Assembly: GCA_024704765.1 (NCBI GenBank)
Contig: JAKMXF010000311.1
Span: 132,735 to 196,734 of the forward strand
DNA length: 64,000 nucleotides
From: Oopsacas minuta
Lineage: Eukaryota; Porifera; Hexactinellida; Lyssacinosida; Leucopsacidae
Reading direction: 5' to 3'
Positions 39,837-51,452 of the stretch are shown here, one piece after another. A program made the position numbers and the translations under genes. A model generated the notes under the pieces. It was not told where the DNA came from. It ran no database searches and saw only the letters and a list, made by a program, of their open reading frames with translations. Numbering within the stretch: the first letter of the stretch is position 1; the number at the start of each line of letters is the position of its first letter.

Positions 39837-42800
39837 TTACGTATAAGCGAGAATAGGACCAAGCCATGTCTCCATAGACTCCAATGCTTCACCCTTCCTC
39901 TTCGAATAATTCATAACTTGTTCTTTAGTAATCTTACCAACGGAGAAGTAGGAAGCCTTAGGATTGGCGAAGTATAGTCCTGATACAGATGCTGCTGGTC
40001 TCATAGCTAGACTGTCCGTTAATTCGATACCAGTTACCTTGGTAACATCCATTAAACGCCACATTGTGGACTTTTCAGTGTGATCTGGCTGTGTAGGGTA
40101 ACCAGGAGCAGGTCGTATACCGTGATATCGTACCCTATGGAGATCCTGTGTATTGAGATTTTCATCTGGAGAATAGCCCCAGAAATGTTTGCGTACATTA
40201 GAATGGAGTTCTTCAGCGAAAGCTTCAGCTAATCTAAATGAAATAATTACTCCTGGATAACTAATTGGATATGCGATCATCGCATTTCCTAAAATAGTTA
40301 TTTTGTGTTCCATATGAGATCTACCATACGTAGGTATTGTTGTTATATATGCAAGAATCCACAAAAAATGAATTGCATGCTCAATGCATACAACCCAAGC
40401 GACCAGAATTTCACCAAAAAATTGTATCACAATATATTCATTCGTACAGTGCAGTAACTCCCTGTTATAACCAAGTCGGATATAACGAACTCCCGTTATA
40501 GCGAAATGATACCAGGGTCTCAAACACTTCTTAATAACGAGAGTTTAGTGTATTTCCAATATTTCGAGCTCATATGGTAAAATATCGATTGTTTCTAATG
40601 TAGTATTCATGATAGTTTACGAACTATCATCATTGCAAGACGATATTTTACAGTATATCTGTCATGAGGATTAATCTGAGCAGTATTAGGAGAGGAAAAG
40701 TTGGGAAAAATATTCAATACCCCAGTTTCTAAACAAACCACAAAGTATATTTCTATATTGAAGCAAATTTCTCAATGCATACAGTTTGACATTCGGAAAT
40801 ATCATAGATTCAGAAACACTGCATTAATCACATACAAGGTAGATGAAATTTCTGAATCACTATAAAACTGGAATTGATATTTTGAGGACAAATATGCTAA
40901 ATTTTACAAATACGTATAATGCACTCTAATGAAGAATACAAACAAATATTAGGATTCCAAACAAGAACTAAGATATATGCAAATATAAATAGGCCTTATT
41001 TTATGGTGTATAAATAGGGTAAAGGAACTACAATGACCAAATCTCGATGAAATGAAATTACGCAACATTATCAAACGATCTTGCAAAATAATCCTTTGTA
41101 TTTTCCTTATTATTAAGATATTTATGTTTATTTGGAAAATTCCTTACAATCGGATAGCATCAAGTGTCTTATTCGAAGAGAACAAGAAAGGTTTGTCTGT
41201 ATTCATATGGAAAGGGGTTTGTACAGATAAGATTGACATTTTGAAATCATTGCCTGGTTTTCCTATGTGGCCAGATTTAGAACTTACGACAGACTATATT
41301 GATATAGAACTTGATATGAATGAATATGGTCAGAGAATATTCGGTTTAATCCTACCGAATATAACTGGAATGTATCAGTTCAAAATTGTCACGAATTATC
41401 CATGTAATTCAGAATTATGGTTATCAACAAGTCTTAATCCAAAAAAGGTGGAATTAATCGTGAAAACAATCGCGAACACAACTTTGAAGGAATCAAAAAA
41501 GAAGTACAGAAGTGTTTCCCTAGAATCAAATAGAACGTATTATTTTGAAATTTTGAATTTAGGACATAACATGAAGGGAAGAGACATACTATCTCTATAT
41601 TGGAGGAATTCAAAGGATGGAGATTTTGAATTAATTGGTCCGCAATACTATTCTCCATACAAAATGAGTAAAATATTACAAAACAAAAAATTGCCATGTC
41701 ACAAGGAACTGGACCAAAAACACATTTCCCAAAGAAATGAAATTATTCTGTACAAGAAATTAGAAAATATATTCTACTCAAATATACTCCCAAAATGCAC
41801 GAATCAATCTGATGAAATAATCTCAAGAGAAGTTGAAAGATTCAAAGGAATTTGGAAAATAAATGAAATCGAAATATATAACCCAAATTCCAATCAAGAT
41901 TCGTTTAATGATATTCCAACTATGAATGAAATCGAAGCAAAAATTATAACACAGAAATTTATACAAACATTTGTCACTGTTTTTCAACAGTTTTCTCTAC
42001 TAATTCTAGAGAAGAATATAGATGAAGTGAGGGAAAATCATTATTTATTAGAAGCTAAAGTTAAACTAATTTCGTCACCGAATATATCTCATTATATTTC
42101 GCAAAGGTTTAGCATTGAAAATGGCTCTCTATGTCTTCCAGCTTCTTCACCAAATTCAACAGCTTTTGTTCATATTGTTATTATTGTTAAAGATCAAAGT
42201 AGATGGATACGCTATTTCTTTCAAAATATCAATAAAATATACAAACAAACAAACGATCAACAATTCGGAGTTATAATCGTAGACTTCAACAGTGTAGATA
42301 TGAACATGAACTACGTCATGAAACACACACTTAAAATAAAGCATTTCTCATATATATCTGTAGGAGGATTGTTCAATAAAGTACGTGGACAGAACCTAGC
42401 AATAGATAGTATTAAGAATCCTGACGATATAATATTCACGTGTGATTTACACTTAGATATTCCTATTGGTTTAATAGATTCTATCAGGAAGCATACTATT
42501 CAAGGTTTTTCAGTGTTCGCCCCTATTGTACGTAGATTGGAGTGTGGTGTTATTGCATTTGATGGGAAAGGGAAATGGGAGATCGCTGGTTCTGGGTTAA
42601 TATCGATGTACAAGTCTGATTGGGAGATTGTCGGAGGGATGAGCACCGTGTTTGGATTCAAATGGGGTGGAGAGGATTGGGAGTTGGTAGATAGACTTTT
42701 AAGGATCGGATATTATATAAACAGACTTAGAATACAAGGATTAGTGCATTACTACCACACAAGAGAAGGTTCTTGGTATGGTCTGTGATGGACTTTGTAT

Positions 42801-45800
42801 TCAATATATTCGCTTAAGTTTTCATACACTTACTTTTATAATTATTTTATTTTTGAAAATGAATTAACACTCGTGAACCTCCACAAATGGGAAATTTAGA
42901 AGAAACAGGGCTATTCTAAGTTTGTTCATAGGTATACATAAATGTCATTAGTGCAGGGTTTTAAATGTAGGATAATTCCTAAGTCGATTGTATTCATTGG
43001 AAACTTCCCTAATATGTGGATTGTTTAGAAACTGCAGTGAAACTATCAAAACTTTCTAGTCTGTTGAAGGAATAAATATATATTCGAAATGTGAAAATAT
43101 CATATTAGTACAATGTTTTGCTGCAAATGCTGGTCACTTGGGGTGTATTATATTTGCGCATGCAATTCATTTTTGTGGAAACTTGCAAAAGCGATAATAC
43201 CTTTCGTATATCCCTTACCAAGAGGTTCACAACATTTTTCGCCCCATGGACTCATATAGTACCTATTTTAATATATTCTATGGACCCCTTACTGTCGTGG
43301 ATGGACCACCAAGAGGCCATGGGGCATGAGCATCAGGTTGGAAAAGAAATAGTTGCTGAATGGTTGTATTTTTTGCGGAATATTGTTGTTAGTCTGCCCA
43401 ACGAAGACATGTTCGAGATTTGTACTACTTATCGATAATCTTATTAATAAACACATATAAACATGAAACATACCTATCAGCTAATGCCTTGACCATAATA
43501 TCATTATACACATCTTGTTTAGCTAGATAATCATTACACAATTGTTCAACACCAAATCCAACAGAAACCGCGAACATTCCAACATAATCTGTTATACCAG
43601 TGCTTTTAGGCGCTATAAAATCTGATAAACAGAGGTAAGGCTCGTCTAGGTCGCCAATTTTCTCCTCTTGCTGTCGTAGCCCGTATATAGTACCGATTAC
43701 ATCGTTTAAATCATCAGAATATAGGTCAATATCGTCCTGAAATGAATTAGCTGGGAATATTTGGAATACTCCATTTGCTTGAAGCTTGTTATTAGTGATT
43801 ATGTCTTTCAGAAGTTCCTATTAAGATATTCAGTTAACACCCAAGATCTCAAACAAATTGAGATTTGCATACGGGCATTTAACCTCTGTAATCTGAACCC
43901 AGTCTTTTCACAAATCCTGGGACCGCTTCTGTTAAAATTATGTTACATATGTCATCTGAGAGTTTGACTATTGGGCAGAATTCTGACATTTTTGGATTAT
44001 TTTTCAAAGTTATATAGAAACAAGCACGCTTCGCCTTTTAGCAACTTACACCTTATAATTGCATACTTGTTAACTCCCGGAGTTTACCCACAAGGAAATC
44101 CTTTCAATTTTTAGCTACATTCTGAAATTTTTTGGGTGGATAGGGACGTAAAATCCCGGGAAATTTGTAAAGGGATTGATAAGGATGTAATAGATTTAAA
44201 ATCAATTACCTGAGCTTCTTCATACAATTTCAATGCTTCTGCTCCAACACTCTTATCCTTGAAGATATTCGGGTATCCACGATTTGGATATTTTCCACGT
44301 AGCTGCCAGAGATCAAAGAAAGGCTTCCAATCAATAAAAGGAACTAATTTATTCAAATCATAGTTTGACAACACGTTTAATCCTGTCACATTTGGTTTGA
44401 CAGGTGTGTAAGTAGAAAAGTTTAATTTCAAAGATTGAGAACGAGCTTTTGATAGAGAAAGGAATGATCTTTCTTTAAGAGAGTCGATATGATCCTGACG
44501 GATGTCAGCGTAATCTTCTCTAATCTATAATAGAATTGAAAGTCAACTCCCAGCTAAGGTTATATCGAAGTAATTATCGCGGTCCCTTGAGCTTCGATGT
44601 AACGGGGAGTTGCCGTCTATGACTATTTGTATAGACGGCGAATATACACAGATCTATTGAATGAGAATTGGACGGTTGGACGTATTTAGATGACCGCAAT
44701 GAAAAACAAAGTGAATATCAAAAGCATAACAAATTATCTGGACCAAGAAGCAAGGCAGTGATATACAGTGGAACTTCGTAAATACGAACACAAAGGGACC
44801 GTAAAAATAGTGTAGCTCTATTCGGAGTTCGTATTAAACAAGATTCCACTCTATCTATAAATAATATAAACCTCATCTAAAAACAATTCTCGCTGTTTCA
44901 TCAAACTCTGAAACACAACAACACTCTTACTAGCATCTAATACATGTACACAGGGTCCTGAATAACAAGGAGCTATCTTAACAGCTGTATGAGCACGTGA
45001 CGTAGTAGCTCCTCCTATTAGTAAGGGACGCGTGAAGCCTCTACGCTCCATCTCTTTAGCTACATATACCATCTCTTCAAGTGATGGAGTTATTAAGCCG
45101 GATAAACCTAAGTGATTGTGTAGCAAATATTAAATGGATTTTAATCTCAGGTCATGTGAAGTAAAAATACTTGAAAATCATCCAAGCAGAACAAAAATAT
45201 CATGTATTAAGCCTGTAAATGAGAAACTTGTTTCAGCTCCTAATTACACTGATAAAATATTGAAATAAGACAATATTCATAAGGCAGGTAAACTTGATCA
45301 GTGAGTTAGAGCTGAAACAAGTTTCCAACAAAAAGCGCTATATTATCGTTATGAAATGAATAATAATCAGATGAGCATTTCCAAACAATCAGATAACGAA
45401 TTTCCCTGAATAACCGCCGGGGTCAGCACCACCCTCTAGAATAATCTTTTGATGAAATTTACTCGTCATTTTACTATGCAACAAATGAGGATAATATTTT
45501 CCAAATTCAGTGGTATTTCAAAAATGCAAAAAAATTTCTACGAAAATGTGCGTATTATTACAACAATACTTACCAATAATATCAGCATTCTCTTCTATAG
45601 CAGTCTTTAGTATCTTATCACAAGGAGTCATAACACCCAAATCAACAACTCTATAATTATTACATCCCAGTACAACCCCAACAATATTCTTGCCAATATC
45701 GTGTACGTCACCCTTAACTGTAGCTATAACTATAGTACCATTGTATTGTGATGTATTGGTAGCTGCTGAAACAGCTGTTTGAGTCAGCTGTTTCTTCTCC

Positions 45801-48800
45801 TCCTCCATGAATGGGATTAACCAGGCTACAGCTTTCTTCATTACACGGGCTGATTTTATTACCTGAGGTAGGAACATTTTGCCTGATCCGAATAAATCAC
45901 CGACTACATTCATTCCTAAAGGGAGAAATCCGGTAGATTACGTGATTACCGCGAAATGTTACTTCGTTTCTCCGTTTCTGATTAATCCTCCATTTTTGGT
46001 GATTCATCCTTAATTCTTGGCGCTCCATTTAAAATCAGTCCGTTTCCACAAGTTCCAGTCTGTACACTGTATCAACAATCGTTTTGAATTATAGTCAAAA
46101 GGTGTCATGTATTATTCATATGATAAATATTTGCGAATATATCCGCCCGATTGATATATGTGCTATTAGGGTTTAGATGCCAGGAAAATGTAGTTTTTAC
46201 AAAAGGTGTGAAAATATGATTAATAGCCAAATTTCAAAAGTTTGAATCCAAAACACAGAATATATCGATGTTATAACAAATTTTCTAATATAATCAGAGT
46301 GTTAGATTTCGCAGGATCACACGCACACAGATACATACACAAGTGTTCCCTCTAACTTACGGGGGGGCAACAAATCTGACTGGGGTGTTGTCAAAATTCC
46401 GTGTGGTACTGGCAAATATCTAATATTTTAAGCGAAAATTCAGAGGAAACACAGACATACATTCTTTTATTCTCTAATTTACCTTCCATGAGTGGTCCCT
46501 CTATAACATTCAAAGTTCTAGGATACTTATCAGTCAATACTCTAGCAGCTTCTACATCCTCTACGATATAGTTATCAATACCTTTAACCAGAGCATGTAC
46601 TATCTTATCTTCTAGAGGATTATCTCTCCATTCCTCTATACGAATACCTCCAATAGATTTATCTGATGAACCTAGATAATTCCATTGATTATATCGAACT
46701 TTGCTTGTACAAAGTAATTATCGTGGTCCTTAAGGCATTTTTCAATCAACAATACAGCAGATAAGTACAGACAACTGATAGGCTTGGCAATCAGTTAATC
46801 TGGCCACTCGACCATAAACAGAACAATGAAAATAGTGTTAAGTAGCCCGATCGGGAGAATATCCCATGGACGTAACGGAGAACGACTATTTGGAGACAAC
46901 ACGTTGGTTTTATTTGGAAATGTTCACGTGGAGATTTACAAATGTGTTTGATTAGCCTACTCATAATAGTTTGTGATTAATCCGAGTCTTCTGTGTTTTG
47001 AAACGTAGTGTTATGACGAAAATGGTTACCTTATATGCTTATTAGTTTTTAACCGTGGATGGTGGATTTGTTTATCTGCTTGGATGTTGCTCTAGTTCCT
47101 TTTGAGGTACTTAGATTACCGTTAGAATATAACAGAGTAAAAAATGAAAAATACACCATCCATGGTTAAATAGCTAATAAGCTAAACAGTTTATCAAATT
47201 TGACAGTACAACTAGAGAATTCTACTTCTATACAATTCTCACACAATTCAGTATAAACAAACCTTCAGCATACACCAGTAACCTCTCTGTAGCATCAGCT
47301 CGTTTATTCCATAGAATATCCTCACATAATAACAATAGATCATCTGGTATATCCGAATACACCGGTAATTGTCCTGCATTAACAATACCCATATCCATAC
47401 CGGCTTTTATCGCGTGATACAAGAATACGGAATGCATAGCCGCGCGTAAATTTTCTTTTCCACGGAATGAGAACGATAAATTCGATACACCCCCGCTTAC
47501 TCGTGCTTCAGGCAAGTTTGATTTTATTAATTTAATCGCGTCAATAAACGCTACTCCGTAATTGTTATGCTCTTCTAGACCTGTGCCTATTGTCAATATG
47601 TTAGGATCAAATATTATATCAGAGGGATTGAAAGATAGTTTTTCTGTCAAAAGTTCGTATGAACGTTTACAGATTTCAAATTTACGCTGTGCATCGGTTG
47701 CTTGTCCCATTTCATCAAAAGCCATTACTACAACTGCTGCTCCATAGTTTTTGATTAGTTTTGCTTTGTGAAGGAAATCTTGTTCTCCTTCTTTAAGACT
47801 TATACTATTCACTATACATTTACCTAAGGAAATGGAAAGTTAATTCAGATACAGAATACTTTGGTGTTAGGGACACTTGTCTCGGAATCAGATTCAGAAC
47901 TGTAAAACAATTTTAGGCCTGTAATTTGGAGAAAATATGTAAAATCAAAGTACAATAGAACCTCGTTAATACGAACCCCAACTGATGGTCAGAATATGTT
48001 CGGCTTCTCAGGAGTTGGTATTTACTGGAATAATATCAATGGAATATCCACTGTAGATACATGAACCGTGTTCGTATCAACGAAGTTCCATTGTATTAGA
48101 TCATTTATAGAGACGGATTAGACACGGTAGACTTGTAAAATACTATCTCATTTCATGTATTTGACGTTTTGTTTAGGAATCAGAAATTCAGCAATTACTT
48201 CCTATGTGCTACGAGAGTAGAGTAATGAATGGGAACAAATAATTTTGGTGATACTATTACCCAATTCCTGCAAATTTTGTCTTATTTTGGATATTCAAAA
48301 ATCCCCAAATTTTTCCAAAAGTATAAATTAGAGGAAATCCCCCGTTTCCAACCTAAGGACAGCCACTGACCGAATATGTTTCTTATGTTCTATGGGTCTG
48401 AATCAGAATTCCCTAAATAACATAACATAACAAACCTTGTGCACATTTCAATCCAGCTTCAATAACTTTAAAATTACTAGAATCAATACATAGAGGTACT
48501 CTAGCTATATCAGGATCAGAGCCTAATAGATTACAAAATCTTGTCATAACTTTGATTCCATCTAACATTCCTTCGTCCACATTGATATCCAAGATCTGAG
48601 CACCTGCTTCAACTTGATCTTTAGCTATTTGTAATGCTTCATCGTATTTATCTGTTTTTACCAACCGACAGAATTTCCTACTTCCTGCTATGTTACAACG
48701 TTCGCCGATATTTATAAAATTCGTGTACTGAGAAATTCGCATTAATTCTAGCCCTGATAATAGTGTAGCTCCTTTGTGGATGTTCTGCTTTGGGACTCGC

Positions 48801-51017
48801 GGTTTTACGCACTTCATTGCTTCGGCTATTGCTCGTATATGATCAGGGGTAGAACCACAACATCCTCCGACAAGATTCAAGAAACCCTCGATAGCGTACT
48901 CCTTCAAAATCTTCGACATAGAATCAGGAGTTTCGTCGTATCCACCAAATGCATTAGGTAGTCCTGCATTAGGATAACATAACGTGAAAATGGAAGTGAA
49001 TTGACTTACTGCTTGTATGAATGGTCGGATCTCTTGCGGGCCTAATGCACAGTTTAGGCCTATAGCGAATGGAGAGCTGTGTAAGAGACTGGTGAGAAAT
49101 GCTTCTGTAGTTTGACCGGATAATGTACGGCCACTCTTGTCAACAATTGTACCTTGGATAGAGTGTTAAGTCTTAAGATAATAAGAATTCAGTAATTACT
49201 GGAATTATCACCTCATGATAACTAAACTTCCTTATAAGGGAATTATAGCGATTACCGTCTGAAGAATTTTTCAATTTTTGAAACTACAAAATATTTGAGA
49301 AATTACTTATCCTAACTTTTTGCACTGTCAAATGTCATCTCCCATTATCGAAGCTCAAGGGACCGCGATAATTACTTCTGTATGAGCGGAGTTTGATATA
49401 ACCGATGAAACATGTTATTTCTATATTCGTACAATTTCAGTATTCAATACAAATGAGTATTTCGAGGGAGATATCCCAACCTTACCAACACATTTAAAAT
49501 TTTCAGGGAATCTACGTCGAGAAATATAGCAAAAAAAGGAAATATTTCAAGAATTTTCAATTTTTCCCATGGCTAAGACGTGAACCCTCTGAATAATGAC
49601 TGTAATAACAAAATTAACATTATCAAAACGTAGCATTTTCAAACTCACACACCTGATACCATAATAGGAACTCTCCTATATCCTTGTGAGAATATACTAT
49701 CAATAGCAAATAGGGCAGCTTTAGCATTAGCTGTATCAAATATAGTCTCTACAAATAATATATCGGCTCCTCCGTCTAGCAAGCCTTTAGCTTGTATAGA
49801 ATAACCTTCTGCTAACTCGTCATAGGTAATGTTACGGTATTCTGGTCGCTCAACTGGAAAAGAGAAAATGTCTTAAAATCGTTTGACAAGTGCTAATTAG
49901 TGATGAATTATGACAAATGTCAAATTCAAATTTTGAAAAAGGAAGCACACTGTCTGAAAACAGTGAAAATGAAATTTTAGAAAAAATCAGCGAACTAAAA
50001 GTTCTAGGCTTACTTGTAGGCCAATTTTTCGAGTCAAAAGGGGATAAGAGCTGCAATATAAATACTAATATCCAAGTATAGAAGTTAACTGAATCGTATA
50101 TTAATGTTTCTACCTGAAGGAGATACTGATAGAGTTCTATTAGTAGGCCCCATAGCTCCAGCAACAAATCTAGCTACACCAGTGTTCCTACTAACTTCAT
50201 AACAAGCTTCTAATGCTAATCTAGCTGCAGCCTTGTTAATCTCATAAGTATACTCTTCTGTGTTGTAATCTGATTGGGATATAGTAGTACCGTTGAATGT
50301 GTTAGTCTCTAGAATCTCAGCACCTGCTTCAAGATAACCTTAAAAGATAGAAAAATATTGAAAAGTATATTACGTATTATTTAAGCGTTGAATAAATTGG
50401 ATGGCGGAAAATTAGTTACAATATTTGGCCGTATGGAAAATTCTTGGCGGAAATATCCAAGCAGGTATAATGGTAAATCTAGGGTCGTAGCTGCTAATGA
50501 GGGAGGGAGGCAATTGCAGACTTGCTAACTGCACCTGTATGTATGTTGAGGCTAATGTCATGTCACGCCAAAACCAGCCAAAGATTGACCAATGTAAATA
50601 TGCTAGATCCCGCGACGCCGGTTAAATTAGTACATTCTGTCCCGATTTTTTCTTCACTCAGGTTGGTAAGTATGCAATTGCATCCTCGCTTTTTCCTCTT
50701 CGCCTAATCTCGCTATTTGAATGGGGCAAATATTCATCCTTGGTGCCTCTATCTGAAATTTTATACTATTAGAACAAACCCATATGTATTTCAGTAATAA
50801 TTTTTGGCTGTGTTAGACATAGAATATCGTTATTTCCCTTCAAATCTTTCGGATGATCCTTGAATCTCTCTCCTCTATAATCTTCTTCCTTCAGTCTATA
50901 ACTTTGTATCATAGTGCCCATACCGCCGTCTATTATCATTATTTGATTCTGTAACCGATCTGTTAGATATTCCTCAAGATTAGGGATATTTCGTACATCA
51001 TTTCGTTCTAACTCCAT
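39837..51017 (-). CDS. MTR: 5-methyltetrahydrofolate-homocysteine methyltransferase (B12-dependent methionine synthase), 11 exons
   Basis: Complete gene. Exons in order: 51017-50780, 50338-50114, 49853-49653, 49152-48436, 47823-47263, 46671-46483, 45915-45574, 45107-44872, 44524-44210, 43817-43474 and 40233-39837. Together they make 3765 nt in one frame, 1254 residues (human 1265). All junctions have GT/AG. Introns 1-7 are phase 1, 8-9 phase 0 and 10 phase 2. The enzyme moves a methyl group from methyl-tetrahydrofolate through cobalamin to homocysteine. Domains in order: homocysteine domain with the zinc cysteines in GLNCALG and GGCCGST; folate domain ([28 protein letters not shown]); cobalamin domain with [11 protein letters not shown], whose His ligates cobalt; and the reactivation domain with the SAM-binding [15 protein letters not shown]. 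All key residues are present. Most introns carry miniature transposons, and intron 10 holds another gene. Confidence 0.97.
40452..40550. mobile_element. Pogo-like MITE in MTR intron 10, 99 bp
   Basis: The ends are CAGTAACTCCCTGTTATAAC and, complemented from the right, CACTAAACTCTCGTTATTAA; TA follows the right end. The interior has TCGGATATAACGAACTCCCG, so the ends are repeated internally. It belongs to the same ACTC-CGTTATA family as the element at 63192. Confidence 0.7.
41009..41016 (+). promoter_or_regulatory. TATA box upstream of the B4GALNT-like gene
   Basis: TATAAATA followed by GGG lies 36-43 bp before the ATG at 41052; a second TATAAATA starts at about 40984. The gene therefore seems to have its own promoter inside the MTR intron. 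Confidence 0.45.
41052..42788 (+). CDS. Beta-1,4-N-acetylgalactosaminyltransferase 3/4-like, nested in MTR intron 10
   Basis: A single-exon gene of 578 residues. It is a type II Golgi enzyme: a short basic N-terminus, a signal anchor at about residues 9-30 ([16 protein letters not shown]), then a PA14-like domain (about 45-200, with [20 protein letters not shown]). The C-terminal glycosyltransferase domain (about 370-578) is of the chondroitin/B4GALNT group: [20 protein letters not shown] with the metal-binding DxH/DLHLD region, then [29 protein letters not shown], and the catalytic [13 protein letters not shown] with its acidic pair. [12 protein letters not shown] near the end matches the HHYHSKRGMW of human B4GALNT3/4. 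It should transfer GalNAc from UDP-GalNAc to terminal GlcNAc (LacdiNAc synthesis). It is shorter than vertebrate B4GALNT3/4 (about 1000 residues), with a reduced middle part. It runs opposite to MTR and is wholly intronic to it. Confidence 0.88.
   Translation: MKLRNIIKRSCKIILCIFLIIKIFMFIWKIPYNRIASSVLFEENKKGLSVFIWKGVCTDKIDILKSLPGFPMWPDLELTTDYIDIELDMNEYGQRIFGLILPNITGMYQFKIVTNYPCNSELWLSTSLNPKKVELIVKTIANTTLKESKKKYRSVSLESNRTYYFEILNLGHNMKGRDILSLYWRNSKDGDFELIGPQYYSPYKMSKILQNKKLPCHKELDQKHISQRNEIILYKKLENIFYSNILPKCTNQSDEIISREVERFKGIWKINEIEIYNPNSNQDSFNDIPTMNEIEAKIITQKFIQTFVTVFQQFSLLILEKNIDEVRENHYLLEAKVKLISSPNISHYISQRFSIENGSLCLPASSPNSTAFVHIVIIVKDQSRWIRYFFQNINKIYKQTNDQQFGVIIVDFNSVDMNMNYVMKHTLKIKHFSYISVGGLFNKVRGQNLAIDSIKNPDDIIFTCDLHLDIPIGLIDSIRKHTIQGFSVFAPIVRRLECGVIAFDGKGKWEIAGSGLISMYKSDWEIVGGMSTVFGFKWGGEDWELVDRLLRIGYYINRLRIQGLVHYYHTREGSWYGL
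42789..43473. other. Rest of MTR intron 10
   Basis: No gene is called. A 106-codon plus-strand frame at 43118-43438 has no protein resemblance and overlaps a less AT-rich repeat-like patch. Near 43121, GCAAATGCTGGTCACTTGGG matches the repeat seen at 29486. Confidence 0.5.
44543..44614. mobile_element. MITE fragment family 'TAATTATCGCGGTCCC' in MTR intron 8
   Basis: The arms TCAACTCCCAGCTAAGGTT and, complemented from the right, GGCAACTCCCCGTTACATC both continue into CGAAG. The core AGTAATTATCGCGGTCCCTT followed by GAGCTTCGAT recurs exactly in the opposite orientation at about 49345-49375 (MTR intron 3). Looser copies lie near 46685 (intron 5), 52820 (POC5 intron 2) and 22450. Confidence 0.65.
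44766..44851. mobile_element. Pogo-like MITE in MTR intron 8, 86 bp
   Basis: The left end after TA is CAGTGGAACTTCGTAAATAC and the complemented right end is GAGTGGAATCTTGTTTAATA; both then read into CGAAC. It is related to the elements at 47953 and 15917. Confidence 0.7.
45395..45560. repeat. Dispersed repeat, copy B (MTR intron 7)
   Basis: This pairs with 20258-20470: both start TTTCCCTGAA(C/T)AA-CGCC and share AATTTAC(G/T)C-TCATTT, ATGCAACAAAT and a run near AAAAATGC. The copies are diverged, so it is an old family. Confidence 0.6.
46342..46453. mobile_element. hAT-like MITE candidate in MTR intron 6
   Basis: The left end AGTGTTCCCTCTAACTT and the complemented right end TGTGTTTCCTCTGAATT match at 12 or more of 17 positions. 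(C)AGTGTTCCCTCTAA-type ends are common among hAT miniature elements. The interior includes a G-run (GGGGGGG). Confidence 0.5.
47953..48093. mobile_element. Pogo-like MITE in MTR intron 4, 141 bp, with TA target duplication
   Basis: The left end is CAATAGAACCTCGTTAATAC and the complemented right end CAATGGAACTTCGTTGATAC; both continue GAAC, with three mismatches over 24 bp. TA flanks at 47951-47952 and 48094-48095. This is the clearest element in the window and gives the consensus for the partial ones. Confidence 0.88.
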
Positions 51018-51452
51018 TGTTATATGCTAATTGGGAAATTGTTATGATTATAGTAAATTTAGTTTGAATACTGGAATAAATAACTCGAATAAATTCAGCA
51101 AATTATAAGTAGAAGTTCTATATTTAGCTCAAGTTATGAATGAAATATAATGCAACAAAAGCAATAATTCGCTTACCCTTGTTGCCAGATCAAGAGCTAA
51201 GTTCATAGATTTTGGCGTGAACTTCCAAGTGTGAGCACATTATCTGGTAACACTGTCCTGGATAACACCAATGTATCCGAAGACAAACAATCTATGTAAT
51301 GTAAACCTATCTTATAACTTAACATAGTGATATATTATGGGTATAACTTACCTACAAATGTACTAATAAAATATTCTAATAAATAAAGTATAAGTGTGTA
51401 CTTGCTGGTGAGAATGATAGTATAACAATTACAGAGATTAAGTCTACATATA
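51018..51452. other. Intergenic gap between POC5 3' end and MTR 5' end
   Basis: This stretch must hold the POC5 3' UTR and terminator and the MTR promoter, as both genes run on the minus strand. I see no clear TATA element or repeat. Confidence 0.4.

Noticed and set aside
43118-43438. 106-codon plus-strand frame in MTR intron 10
   Set aside because: No protein resemblance, starts in a repeat shared with 29486, and no codon pattern typical of the real genes.
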